A stretch of DNA of 64,000 bases, from the NCBI RefSeq assembly GCF_040881935.1, contig NZ_JBBECH010000061.1:1-64000 (forward strand), given 5' to 3'. The stretch comes from Saccharospirillum sp040881935. Lineage in GTDB: Bacteria > Pseudomonadota > Gammaproteobacteria > Pseudomonadales > Natronospirillaceae. Under the pieces are notes generated by a model. The model did not search any database. It saw nothing but the letters and a program-made list of their open reading frames with translations, and was not told the origin of the DNA. Positions 24,938-33,869 of the stretch are shown piece after piece. Both the position numbers and the translations under genes were made by a program. Position 1 is the first letter of the stretch; every line of letters starts with the position of its first letter.

Positions 24938-25582
24938 ATGATATATATAACGGCCGGTTGTTTATCAATCATCCTCGTGATGCTCGACATTGTGTGGACC
25001 ACACTGACGACCAGAGGCGAAGGCCTGATATCCGCGAGTGTATCAGGAGGGTTCAGGAAAGTAGCGCGGCTGGCGATGCGTAGCGGGCACAGAATGTCTG
25101 AGCTTGTAGGGTCGGTTTCATTAATGGCACTGGGTGCTGTTTGGCTGGCGGGCCTTTGGGCAGGCTGGGTCCTGATCTTTCTGGGCCTGCCTGACGCTAT
25201 CACACACTCACAACGCCCGACGTCTGACATCTACGATCTTGTGTATTTCGTGGGTTTTACACTGTCTACCTTGGGCATAGGAGATATTACGCCGAGGGGG
25301 GCTGTAGCCCAGTTGGCAACTGCCTTCGCATCATTTAATGGATTGCTGGTGGTTACACTTGTAGTGACTTATGCCATCTCAGTAGTCAGTGGGGTAGTCG
25401 CCAGAAGGGTGCTGGCGTACGAGATTTATCTCGTGGGGGAAGAAAACGGTGACTTCCTGGCGAAATTCGCCAGCGTCAATGACTTCAGCGAGTGGGTAGC
25501 GTCTATAAAAAAAGATCTGATTTTTTGCACCGAACAACGACTCGCTTACCCCATTTTGGACAACTTCGTTGCCAAGGAATAG
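24938..25582 (+). CDS. Potassium-channel-like membrane protein, cut by an in-frame TAG (homologous frame continues to 25789)
   Basis: 214 residues before the stop. Three or four membrane helices; the pore loop reads FTLSTLGIGDITPRG, close to the TVGYGD filter but with Gly-Ile. After the TAG at 25580-25582 the same frame stays open for 68 more codons (RYSLPVQLAKLGLAAQKAF onward, ending GEGSGR-like EGSGR at TGA 25787-25789) and keeps a protein-like character that fits the cytoplasmic tail of this family. Either a fresh nonsense mutation removed the C-terminus, or the codon is read through. The pore part could still be functional. Confidence 0.75.
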   Translation: MIYITAGCLSIILVMLDIVWTTLTTRGEGLISASVSGGFRKVARLAMRSGHRMSELVGSVSLMALGAVWLAGLWAGWVLIFLGLPDAITHSQRPTSDIYDLVYFVGFTLSTLGIGDITPRGAVAQLATAFASFNGLLVVTLVVTYAISVVSGVVARRVLAYEIYLVGEENGDFLAKFASVNDFSEWVASIKKDLIFCTEQRLAYPILDNFVAKE

Positions 25583-25789
25583 AGGTATTCTCTACCAGTT
25601 CAGCTAGCCAAGCTTGGACTGGCCGCACAAAAGGCATTTCAAACTGATATCGGGTGCAAACAATCGAGCCGGAAGCTGAACGAATTATTTTCAATACTTT
25701 TTCGGTACACATCTCTTACTGGAATAACCGAGGGTGAGCTGGTGAACAGGCTTCGAAAACTGGAAGCTTGGGAGGGTTCGGGTAGGTGA

Positions 25790-26409
25790 GTGAAGGTGCT
25801 GGTACACGATGGCATAGGCATCTGGCTGTGTGCACGGCGTTGAACCAGACCGCGCCATGGAAACAATTGTCTAATATGCCTTTCCTATTAGCCCCTGGTG
25901 TCCTGATTTGTGTTCCCCGGATAAACCTACCGCTAGTGAAGCTGAGCATTTGTTCACGGATTTGAACGCAACCATAAGGCATTTAACGATCCTTTTCTTT
26001 ATACCTGTTTGACACCCACGCCGTTCACTGCTTTTCTTGACCATGCATTTAACGTTGTCACGATTACCAAATCGTGAAGTGCGTCGAACGTCCCGTTTCG
26101 TATTGCTGTCGGCGTGGACAGATAATTCCTTGGTGTCAAATGCACCAGCTGAGAAAAGGACTTATTGATGACTGATGCTACAGTCAACACCTCTCCACAA
26201 CACACGCCTGTTAAAGACGATTACCCATTGGTCGTCAGCTCCATTGGATGCGGGCCACACCAGTGTCAGCCAAATCGATCGGTCTCGGTGTTTCTGTGTG
26301 AAGTATTCTCAATGCCTTTTTGCCGCAGCCTTTCTTCTTAGCAGTAGATCAAAACTGACTCATATTTGATAAGCCTACTTACAAACTTCCAGGGATGAGA
26401 AAAAGCACT
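25790..26409. other. Gene-poor stretch upstream of the Crp-like gene
   Basis: About 620 bp. Apart from the small frame at 26168-26338 I see no gene, RNA or repeat. Base composition is AT-richer than neighbours, in line with acquired or decaying DNA. Confidence 0.4.
26168..26338 (+). CDS. Possible small protein, unknown
   Basis: 56 codons starting ATG 26168 with AAAGGA seven bases upstream. The first half (MTDATVNTSPQHTPVKDDYP) looks like a normal hydrophilic N-terminus; the second half is cysteine-containing and irregular. It may be the stub of a longer gene. Low confidence. Confidence 0.25.
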
Positions 26410-27174
26410 ATGACCTACAGAGCAGAACCCAATCATAACCACCTTCTGGCAGCTTTGTCGCCTAATGTTCAGAACCGTTTATTTCCGCACCTGGAGCTGG
26501 TGCCATTGCCATTACGAGCGGTCCTTTTTGAATGCCATCAACCCATGGGTCACGTTTACTTCCCCACGAACTCCATAATCTCGTTGCAGTATCTGTTGGA
26601 AGACGGGGCATCGACCGCGATCTCGATTGTAGGCAACGAGGGGTTGCTCGGCGTTTCTTTATATATGGGCGGCGACGAGTGCATGCTTCACCGGTCGCTG
26701 GTACAGAGCGCCGGTTATGCATATCGGCTCCCTAAGCAGAGATTGAAAGAAGAGTTCGACCGCCACGGGGAGTTGCTTTTACTGATGCTTCGCTACACCC
26801 AGGCCTTGCTCACGCAAGTCTCACAGACTGCAGTTTGCAACCGGAACCACCAGATCTACCAGCAGCTCTGCCGTTGGCTTCTCATTTCCATGGATCGTTT
26901 GGAAGATAACCACCTGACCATGACGCAGGAATTCATCGCCAACATGCTTGGCGTTCGCCGCGAAGGTGTCACTGAGGCAGCGCTTAAGTTACAACGCCTG
27001 GGCGTGATTTCATATTCGCGAGGATTAATCAACGTGCTTGACCGGCCGAAACTGGAAGAGCTGAGTTGTGAATGCTATAGCGTGGTTCGGGAGGAAACAG
27101 ACCTGCTGCTTAATTATCTGCCGCAGCGGCAAGTGATTAAGAAACCTGAATCCATCGCCATTGCGGTGCTTTGA
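26410..27174 (+). CDS. Crp/Fnr-family transcriptional regulator
   Basis: 254 residues from ATG 26410 (ATG 26395 is possible but its AGGG touches the start codon). N-terminal cyclic-nucleotide-type beta barrel: YFPTNSIISLQYLLEDG and VGNEGLLGVSLYMGG. C-terminal winged HTH: MTQEFIANMLGVRREGVTEAALKLQRLGVI. The HTH has RREGV, a pattern of the large group of stress-related Crp-like proteins that lack Fe-S cysteines. Flanked by stress-type genes; likely local regulator. Effector unknown. Confidence 0.92.
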   Translation: MTYRAEPNHNHLLAALSPNVQNRLFPHLELVPLPLRAVLFECHQPMGHVYFPTNSIISLQYLLEDGASTAISIVGNEGLLGVSLYMGGDECMLHRSLVQSAGYAYRLPKQRLKEEFDRHGELLLLMLRYTQALLTQVSQTAVCNRNHQIYQQLCRWLLISMDRLEDNHLTMTQEFIANMLGVRREGVTEAALKLQRLGVISYSRGLINVLDRPKLEELSCECYSVVREETDLLLNYLPQRQVIKKPESIAIAVL

Positions 27175-27191
27175 GTGAATCCACTGGGCAC

Positions 27192-27236
27192 TCATCGCAG
27201 GCCATAGCCACAAACTGAGGCTATGGCCTGCGATGA
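27192..27236. terminator. Long perfect hairpin between convergent genes
   Basis: An 18-bp perfect stem (27192-27209 with 27219-27236) and a 9-base loop, without a T run. Placed 18 bp after the Crp-like stop and facing the convergent Rho_N-domain gene; probably a bidirectional terminator. Confidence 0.6.
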
Positions 27237-27288
27237 ATGTCCAGGTGGTTAGGGCTGGGTTGTTCGCTGCGTAAAGGGTCCCTTTTGC

Positions 27289-27588
27289 TCATGAGTGCTT
27301 CCTGATGGCTGAGACCAGTTCGCTCTTAGACATATTGCTTCGGCCACGAATATCCAACTCCTTAGCTCGGTTATAAAGCTCGTTTTTAGTACGTTCCTCA
27401 AGATTACTGTTGGGGTTTCCGGTGCCCTGTGTGGTTTTATTTGGGGTTCGTCCCTCCTGCCTGCGCTGCTTGTTAACGGTGGCTGCGGCTATCTCCTTGG
27501 CTTGCTCCTTATTTTTACCTCGCTGTTGCTGGGTTTGCTTGATGTTCTCGTACTGTCTCTCGTCTTTGGAACTCCATGCTTTTGGCAT
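27289..27588 (-). CDS. Small Rho_N-domain protein (plasmid-stabilisation-like)
   Basis: 99 residues. A very hydrophilic Lys/Gln/Arg-rich first part (KAWSSKDERQYENIKQTQ, KNKEQAKEIAAATVNKQRR) is followed by a C-terminal Rho_N-like helix-extended-loop-helix (ELYNRAKELDIRGRSNMSKS, ELVSAIRKHS) that usually binds nucleic acid. GGAGTG precedes ATG 27588. Such proteins are common in stress islands and plasmids and are often annotated as plasmid stabilisation proteins; the true role is not known. Confidence 0.8.
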   Translation of the reverse strand: MPKAWSSKDERQYENIKQTQQQRGKNKEQAKEIAAATVNKQRRQEGRTPNKTTQGTGNPNSNLEERTKNELYNRAKELDIRGRSNMSKSELVSAIRKHS

Positions 27589-27771
27589 TTTAAGCACTCC
27601 TTTTTTGCTTGTGGACTTTTAGTGTAGACTAAATAATAGCCTCTACTACAAACCCTTCGTTGTCATTGCTACTGGCTCCAACCTGATGGCGTGTTAGCGT
27701 CTGCGGCTAGTGAAAACCTGCAAATACGACTAGAATCGCCGTCCATCGATCAACCAACCCGGTATTTTCCC

Positions 27772-28488
27772 ATGGGCAGAGCCTACCAGAACCGCAAAGA
27801 ATCCATGGCCAAGACTTCGGATATGAAAGCCAAGGTCTACAGCCGTTACAGCCGCGAAATCTACATGTGTGCCAAATCCGGAGGCAGTGAGCCGACCGGT
27901 AACCTGGCCCTGGCATCCCTGCTGGAGCGCGCCAAGAAAGACCAGGTGCCCGCTCATGTTATCGATAAGGCGATCACCAAAGCGGCCGGTGGTGGTGGAG
28001 AAGACTTTGCAGTGGCGCGTTACGAGGGCTTCGGGCCGGGTAATACTATGATCATTGTCGACTGCCTGACCGATAACCCGAACCGCACCTACGGCGATGT
28101 GCGCACCTGCTTTAACAAGGTGAAAGCCAAGCTGGGTGCCTCGGGCGCGGTCAGCCATCTGTTTGACCACGATGCTATCTTCAGTTTCTCCGGACTGGAC
28201 GAAGAGGCTGTATTTGAAGCCCTGGCCGATGCGGATGTTGATGTCTCTGATATCGAGGCCGAAAACGACGTGGTTACCGTGTTTGCCCCCCACACCGAAT
28301 ACGCCAAGACTCGCGATGCCCTCAAAAGCGCCTTCGACGGGATCGAGTTCGAAGTGGATGAAGTCCAGTTCGTGCCGCAAATGACCACGGCTATAGAAGG
28401 AGCCGACGTCGAACAGTTTGAGAAAATGCTCGATCTGTTGAATTTTCTGGACGACGTTCAACACGTTTACCATAACGCTGCATACTGA
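27772..28488 (+). CDS. yeeN: YebC/PmpR-family protein, YeeN subgroup
   Basis: 238 residues, the same length as E. coli YeeN. Starts MGRAYQNRKESMAKTSDMK at ATG 27772; the 27 codons upstream in frame have no similarity. Conserved TACO1/YebC body: SREIYMCAKSGG, NLALASLLERAKKDQVP, GGGGEDF, TDNPNRTYGDVRTCFNK and FSFSGLDEEAVFEAL. YebC proteins act as DNA-binding regulators or ribosome-associated factors that help translation of difficult motifs; the YeeN branch is poorly studied. Confidence 0.93.
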   Translation: MGRAYQNRKESMAKTSDMKAKVYSRYSREIYMCAKSGGSEPTGNLALASLLERAKKDQVPAHVIDKAITKAAGGGGEDFAVARYEGFGPGNTMIIVDCLTDNPNRTYGDVRTCFNKVKAKLGASGAVSHLFDHDAIFSFSGLDEEAVFEALADADVDVSDIEAENDVVTVFAPHTEYAKTRDALKSAFDGIEFEVDEVQFVPQMTTAIEGADVEQFEKMLDLLNFLDDVQHVYHNAAY

Positions 28489-28780
28489 TCGAGAATGCTG
28501 CTTACGACCTTCTGAACCATCCTGGTCACTGGCTCGTGCCTGATAGGCAGCAGTGACCTCGGCTGTCTTTACAGCCAATTTTCAGTTATACTGCCGCTCG
28601 AAATTCAACGCATCAACACTAAATAGGTGCAGGCAGTTGGTATGAATAGACCTCTCTTATCCCCCTTTGTTGCTTCCCCGCCATAGCATTCTCCTCCCTT
28701 GCGTCCTACGCACGCGATAGCCTCATTCCTGACCTTATGCACTGATATATCGGTCAGCGACTACTTTTCAAATTCAGCAA

Positions 28781-29956
28781 ATGGATACTCCATTGACGAC
28801 TGTGAACGAATTTAATACGACTAAACCGGCCTTTTTTTCAGAAGACTCCAATTTACACCAATTTGTGCGCGATACGCTGGCGGAGGCCAATATCACCATT
28901 GGTGGAAATCAGCCATGGGACATTGCGTTCCAGGGCTTTGGCGTGCCAGAAAGCGCAATGTCACGCGGTAATTTGGGGTTGGGCGAAAGCTACATGGATG
29001 GGTTGTGGACAGCTAAGCATCTTGATGAATTTTTCTATCACATTTTGAAAGCCCGACTGCATGAGAAGATTAAACCGTCTCGTGTTCTATTGCATTTTTT
29101 GAAAGCCAGGCTACTGAATCGTCAGACCAGTAAGCGGGCCTGGGAAGTAGGCGAACAGCATTACGATCTCGGTAACGAATTTTACGCGGCCATGCTCGAT
29201 TCACGCATGACATACACTTGCGGTTACTGGAAAGAGGCCACAACGCTGGAGCAGGCACAGGAAGCTAAGCTCGATCTGATCTGTCGCAAGTTGCAACTGA
29301 AATCCGGTATGAAAGTGCTGGATATCGGTTGTGGTTGGGGCAGCTTCATGAGCTATGCCGCTGAACACTACGGGGTTGAAGCGACGGGCGTTACTATCTC
29401 GAAAGAACAGGCAGACTGGGCTAAAGAACGCTACCCGCATTTGCCGCTCAATTTTCTGTTGCAAGACTATCGTGATGTGCAGGGCAGTTATGACCGCATT
29501 GTCAGCGTCGGTATGTTCGAACACGTTGGCCACAAGAATTACCGGACGTTCATGGAAGTGGCCCACCGGTGCCTGGCAGATGGGGGGCTGTTTTTGTTAC
29601 ACACCATTGGCAAGAACGAAAAGTCGCCGGGAACGGACCCCTGGATCGATAAATACATTTTCCCGAATGGTGAATTACCCTCAGTAGGCCAGCTAGGCGA
29701 CGCGACCGAAGATCTGTTCATTGTCGAAGATTTGCACAATTTCGGTGCTGATTACGATAAAACCCTCATGGCCTGGTACGCTAATTTCAAGGCGGCCTGG
29801 CCGCAGTTCGAAAACGAGCTGGGTGACCGTTTTTACCGCATGTGGGAGTACTATCTACTCTCTTGTGCCGGTGCCTTCCGTGCCCGCGACATCCAGTTAT
29901 GGCAATGGGTTATGTCCAAAAACGGTGTTGAGGGTGTCTACCCCAGGGTTACCTGA
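28781..29956 (+). CDS. cfa: Cyclopropane-fatty-acyl-phospholipid synthase
   Basis: 391 residues. SAM-binding glycine loop VLDIGCGWGSF, upstream LGNEFYAAMLDSRMTYTCGYW, VGMFEHVGHKNY and FLLHTIGKNEKSPGTDPW, then the C-terminal lipid-binding portion ending LWQWVMSKNG. Adds a methylene group to unsaturated acyl chains of membrane lipids, typically in stationary phase or acid/salt stress. Full length. About 290 bp upstream holds no gene. A hairpin follows. Confidence 0.97.
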   Translation: MDTPLTTVNEFNTTKPAFFSEDSNLHQFVRDTLAEANITIGGNQPWDIAFQGFGVPESAMSRGNLGLGESYMDGLWTAKHLDEFFYHILKARLHEKIKPSRVLLHFLKARLLNRQTSKRAWEVGEQHYDLGNEFYAAMLDSRMTYTCGYWKEATTLEQAQEAKLDLICRKLQLKSGMKVLDIGCGWGSFMSYAAEHYGVEATGVTISKEQADWAKERYPHLPLNFLLQDYRDVQGSYDRIVSVGMFEHVGHKNYRTFMEVAHRCLADGGLFLLHTIGKNEKSPGTDPWIDKYIFPNGELPSVGQLGDATEDLFIVEDLHNFGADYDKTLMAWYANFKAAWPQFENELGDRFYRMWEYYLLSCAGAFRARDIQLWQWVMSKNGVEGVYPRVT

Positions 29957-29963
29957 CCCGTTT

Positions 29964-29990
29964 AAGCCCGGTTTTCACCAGGCCGGGCTT
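29964..29990. terminator. Hairpin terminator after cfa
   Basis: AAGCCCGG (29964-29971) with CCGGGCTT (29983-29990); no clean T run. Moderate. Confidence 0.5.
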
Positions 29991-30051
29991 CAAAACACAC
30001 GCCCATGTCATTAGAATGCCGCCTATTTTTTGAACAGAGTATTCCTGTCAT

Positions 30052-30582
30052 ATGAATCTGATCAGCAAAATGATCCATCCGGACCTGACCTCGACCGAGG
30101 GTAATGTCTTCAAGCGCCAGGCCGCGCGCGGTATTGTGCTGCGCGATGAGTCCATATTGTTGCTCTTTACCGAGCGCTACAACGATTTCAGCTTTCCCGG
30201 TGGCGGTGTCGATCCGGATGAAGACATCGTCGCGGCGCTGGCCCGTGAACTTAATGAAGAGACCGGGGCCCGGGATGTTCGGGTCAAACATCACTATGGC
30301 TACATAGAAGAGCTGCGCCCCTACTGGAAGCCGGAGTTCGATCTGATGCACATGACCTCGCATTTCTTCGTATGTGACATCGCACCTGAACTGGAAGCGG
30401 CAAAAATGGAACACTACGAGATCGACAACGGCATGAAGCCAGTGTGGGTCAAGCTGCACGATGCCTTGCGTCACAACCGGGAAGTGATGAAGCGTCAGGA
30501 CAAGTCGATGGGCCAGTCGATCCAGCGCGAGACCTTTATGCTGGACCGGGTCGCCACTGAATTTCTGGCCGTGGGTGCCTGA
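30052..30582 (+). CDS. NUDIX hydrolase
   Basis: 176 residues. Complete Nudix box: GGGVDPDEDIVAALARELNE followed by ETGA, matching G-x5-E-x7-RE-x2-EE-x-G. It hydrolyses a nucleoside diphosphate linked to another group; substrate unknown. Followed 44 bp later by the HelD-like helicase. Confidence 0.92.
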   Translation: MNLISKMIHPDLTSTEGNVFKRQAARGIVLRDESILLLFTERYNDFSFPGGGVDPDEDIVAALARELNEETGARDVRVKHHYGYIEELRPYWKPEFDLMHMTSHFFVCDIAPELEAAKMEHYEIDNGMKPVWVKLHDALRHNREVMKRQDKSMGQSIQRETFMLDRVATEFLAVGA

Positions 30583-30626
30583 GCCATCGGCGCACAGTGG
30601 TTACCGCAGATAGAAGAGTCTCTTTG

Positions 30627-32702
30627 ATGAACAGTCGAGCCAAGCCCGAAAGCCACGCGGAACAGGAAGAGCGGGAGTACCTCGATAGGGTACAGCAACG
30701 CTTGCAGCAGTCGATCGATCAGGCTGACGACCGGTTGAGTCAGTACGCCCGGGATATTCAGGAGCAGAAGGACTATCTGTGGAATAACCGGGATGAGATG
30801 GACCATGTTGAAAAGATCGCCGCACGCGACTCGATTCAGGTTGCGGTGTCTACTGGTGACAATCTTTTGGCCCGTCAGGAGCAGTACCGGAAACTGCAAC
30901 AGTCGCCCTATTTTGGCCGCTTCGATTTCACCCGGGATGGCGAGCAGGAAACCACGCCTGTCTACATCGGTGTTAAACATTTCTACGATGAGTTCGACCG
31001 GGTCAATCGGGTGTTTGACTGGCGAGCCCCGGTGGCCACCCTGTTTTACGATTACGAGACCGGCCCGGTGCAATACGAGGCACCGGAAGGCGAGGTTACC
31101 GGCCAGGTTGACCTGAAACGCCAGTTCCGTATTAAAAACGGTGACTTGCAACTGATGATCGAAAGTTCGGTCAATGTCATGGATGAAGTGCTGCAGGATG
31201 AACTCGGCCGCGCCTCGGACGATGGCATGAAGAACATCGTGGCGACCATTCAGCGCGACCAGAACGCGATTATTCGTAACGATCAGTCGAGCGTGCTGAT
31301 CATTCAGGGCGTTGCCGGTTCTGGCAAAACATCCATCGCCCTGCACCGCATCGCCTATTTGCTCTACCGGCACAAAGACACTCTGTCATCGAAAGACATC
31401 CTGATCATCTCGCCCAACCAGGTGTTTGCCAGTTACATTGCCAATGTGCTGCCTGAGCTGGGTGAGGAGTCCGTCAACGAAATGGGAATGGACGCGCTGG
31501 CCAATGAATTGCTGGAAGGGCAATATCGATTCCAGACGTTTTTTGAGCAAACCTCTGAGTTGCTCGATAAAAACGATGAGCAATTAAAAGAGCGAGTACG
31601 TTTTAAGTCGAGCCCCGAATTTCTTAAGGAACTGGGCCGTTACATCGCCCATGTCGAAAAGAATGCCTTTCAGGCAACCGATGTTTGGATTTCGCGGCGC
31701 CTGGTTCCCGCCTTTTTGCTTGAGGAAATTTACCGCAAGCACCGCTCCCTGAATTCGACTCAGCGCATCAACCAGGTTGTGAAGGAAGTGGAGGTCAAGG
31801 TGAGGATGCAGTACAGCTATGATTTTCGACTGGAAGACCGGCAGGCGTTAAAAGCTGAACTGAAAGGCATGATTCGGAAGTCGAGCCTGCGTGAAACCTA
31901 CAAGCAATTTTACACCTGGCTCGGCAAGCCCGAGCTGTTCCGCCAGGCAAAGGGTGGTCGGCTGGAATACGCCGATGTCTTCCCGCTTATTTACATGAAG
32001 ATGAACCTGGAAACGGTGCCATTGTCGTATCGCAAGGTCAAACATCTGTTGATTGATGAAATGCAGGATTATTCGGCGGTTCAATATTCTGTCATTGCAC
32101 GACTGTTCCCCTGCAAAAAAACCATACTGGGCGATGCCGCCCAATCGGTGAACCCCTATAGTTCATCGACCGGTGAAGCCATTCAGCACATCTTTGTGCA
32201 GGCAAAACTGGTGTCGCTGAATACAGCGTACCGATCGAGTTACGAAATTAGTCAGTTCTCGCAGCGTATTCTTCCCAACCCGGAGCTGAAGGCCATTGAG
32301 CGCCACGATGAAGAACCGAAGGTGGCTGCTTTTAAGACCAAACCGCAGGAGCTGGCGTATATTGCTGAACAGGCGAAAGAGCTTGAGTCATCCGATCACA
32401 AAAGCCTGGGCATCATTTGCAAGACACAGAAGCAGGCTGAAAAACTTTATGCCAAGCTACAATACAGCGTGGAAACAGCGGTACTGTTGAACCATCAGAG
32501 TCAGGGATTCAATCCGGGCGTCATCGTGTGTACGGCCTACATGGCCAAGGGGCTTGAGTTTGATCGGGTCATCGTACCGGAGGCTACCGACAAACTGTAT
32601 CACACGGAGATGGACCGTCACCTGCTGTACGTGGCCTGCACCCGGGCCATGCATCGCCTGGCGCTAACCCATAGCGGTGAGGTGACGGCGCTGCTAAAGT
32701 AA
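30627..32702 (+). CDS. HelD-like superfamily 1 helicase/ATPase
   Basis: 691 residues from ATG 30627. A long N-terminal coiled coil (about 1-65: EQEEREYLDRVQQRLQQSID), then UvrD-type helicase motifs: Walker A VAGSGKTSIALHRIAYLLY, motif II LLIDEMQDYS, QSVNPYSS, motif IV-V region and GLEFDRVIVP, and the terminal LYVACTRAMH. The coiled coil plus split RecA domains match HelD, which removes RNA polymerase from DNA. HelD is best known from Gram-positives, so its presence here merits attention. Confidence 0.88.
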   Translation: MNSRAKPESHAEQEEREYLDRVQQRLQQSIDQADDRLSQYARDIQEQKDYLWNNRDEMDHVEKIAARDSIQVAVSTGDNLLARQEQYRKLQQSPYFGRFDFTRDGEQETTPVYIGVKHFYDEFDRVNRVFDWRAPVATLFYDYETGPVQYEAPEGEVTGQVDLKRQFRIKNGDLQLMIESSVNVMDEVLQDELGRASDDGMKNIVATIQRDQNAIIRNDQSSVLIIQGVAGSGKTSIALHRIAYLLYRHKDTLSSKDILIISPNQVFASYIANVLPELGEESVNEMGMDALANELLEGQYRFQTFFEQTSELLDKNDEQLKERVRFKSSPEFLKELGRYIAHVEKNAFQATDVWISRRLVPAFLLEEIYRKHRSLNSTQRINQVVKEVEVKVRMQYSYDFRLEDRQALKAELKGMIRKSSLRETYKQFYTWLGKPELFRQAKGGRLEYADVFPLIYMKMNLETVPLSYRKVKHLLIDEMQDYSAVQYSVIARLFPCKKTILGDAAQSVNPYSSSTGEAIQHIFVQAKLVSLNTAYRSSYEISQFSQRILPNPELKAIERHDEEPKVAAFKTKPQELAYIAEQAKELESSDHKSLGIICKTQKQAEKLYAKLQYSVETAVLLNHQSQGFNPGVIVCTAYMAKGLEFDRVIVPEATDKLYHTEMDRHLLYVACTRAMHRLALTHSGEVTALLK

Positions 32703-32792
32703 AACCCGTTACCCGGAACAATGTCCCGTTAAGCCAATAGATCGAATTCCGGAGTTCGGTTTGGTGTCGGTGGCATGGGCCCGCACCGGCTA

Positions 32793-32885
32793 CCGGGTGT
32801 GCTCCTGTGGGGTCGGCGTAAATCCGTCCGTGGAGCCTAGGCCGCAGCATCCTTGCTGCGGACTCCCCCACAGGATCACACCCGG
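32793..32885 (-). repeat. Intergenic cloverleaf repeat, copy B (reverse orientation)
   Basis: Arms CCGGGTGTGCTCCTGTGGGG (32793-32812) and 32866-32885 complementary except one base. In reverse complement the core reads CCGCAGCA-AGGA-TGCTGCGG, an inner hairpin in which both partners have changed relative to copy E. Confidence 0.85.
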
Positions 32886-32955
32886 CAACCGCTGCTTGTC
32901 TTGTCGTCGAATTCCTGAAATTTAATAACAAAACAATCACTGGAAGGCGTTATCT

Positions 32956-33582
32956 ATGGCCAAGCACAGTCTGGAATCCCTGATCTCTGAACTACAAAAA
33001 CGAGCTGAGCAACCTAAACGGACCCTGGTAGGCATTGTAGGAGCCCCTGGCGCGGGCAAGTCGACCCTGGTTGAACGTCTGCAGCAAGCCGTAGGCGAAG
33101 AGCGCTGCGCCGTGGTGCCGATGGATGGGTACCACCTCGACAATGCCATTCTCGACGCCAACGACTGGCGCATGGTAAAAGGCGCGCCCCATACCTTTGA
33201 TGTTGCTGGGTTAGCCCTGAGCCTGAAACGACTGGCCGCTGCAGAGGAAGATCTGTATCTGCCGGTGTTTGACCGCGCCCTGGACCTGGCCCGCGCTGGG
33301 GCCCTGCGCGTAACGACGGCCCAGCGGCTGGTGTTGGTGGAAGGTAATTATCTGCTGTTGGATCAGGCACCCTGGAACGAACTGGCCAGTTTGTTTGATC
33401 TGAAGGTTTACCTCGACGTACCGATGGAAACTCTTGAGCAACGCCTGACACAACGCTGGCTGGACCATGGTTTCGATGCGGACATGGCCCACAAAAAAGT
33501 CAGTGGTAACGACCTGCCCAATGCTCGTCTGGTGGTGCAAAAGACCGTGAGGGATACTGAGACCGTACTACTGTCTTTGTAA
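32956..33582 (+). CDS. P-loop nucleoside/sugar kinase-like protein (PanK/uridine kinase fold, FrcK-like)
   Basis: 208 residues. Walker A GIVGAPGAGKSTLVERL, then VVPMDGYHLDNAIL with the acidic substrate-site residue, LVEGNYLLLDQAPWNEL and a C-terminal VSGNDLPNARLV lid. This is the kinase family found beside sugar ABC transporters (FrcK-like) and related to pantothenate/uridine kinases. A sugar ABC importer starts 290 bp downstream, so it may phosphorylate the imported carbohydrate, though the family's substrate is not well defined. Confidence 0.85.
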   Translation: MAKHSLESLISELQKRAEQPKRTLVGIVGAPGAGKSTLVERLQQAVGEERCAVVPMDGYHLDNAILDANDWRMVKGAPHTFDVAGLALSLKRLAAAEEDLYLPVFDRALDLARAGALRVTTAQRLVLVEGNYLLLDQAPWNELASLFDLKVYLDVPMETLEQRLTQRWLDHGFDADMAHKKVSGNDLPNARLVVQKTVRDTETVLLSL

Positions 33583-33623
33583 AAATTTCTTGTTGTTACT
33601 GAATTTCGTATCCATCAGGTGGG

Positions 33624-33692
33624 TTGGATGTTGCGGTCTAGGCCCCATGGAAGGGTTAACGCCGACCCCGGATCAATACACCCGGTGCCTGT
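33624..33692 (+). repeat. Intergenic cloverleaf repeat, copy C (left part lost)
   Basis: Core GGATGTTGCGGTCTAGGCCC is the same as in copy E, followed by the right side (GCCGACCCCGGAT, then CACCCGGTGCCTG). The left arm and half of the inner hairpin are missing, so this copy is degenerate and cannot fold like the others. Confidence 0.75.
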
Positions 33693-33869
33693 CACGGACC
33701 AAAGGCAACAAAGCTAACCGAAGCGCCGAACCCAAAGGTTGTAATAATTGTAATGTGGTTGAAATTTGCCGTTCACGCTGGATAGGCACTGTAGCCCTGA
33801 ACCTGCCCGCAACCTATTCCGGTGGCAGGCTATGTCGAACCTGACCATTACAACAAGAGGGGTTTTACC

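Noticed and set aside
27730..28578. Minus-strand frame of 282 codons
   Set aside because: Antisense to the yeeN gene; no recognisable domain.
30495..31373. Minus-strand frame of 292 codons
   Set aside because: Antisense to the HelD-like helicase and NUDIX end; no domain.
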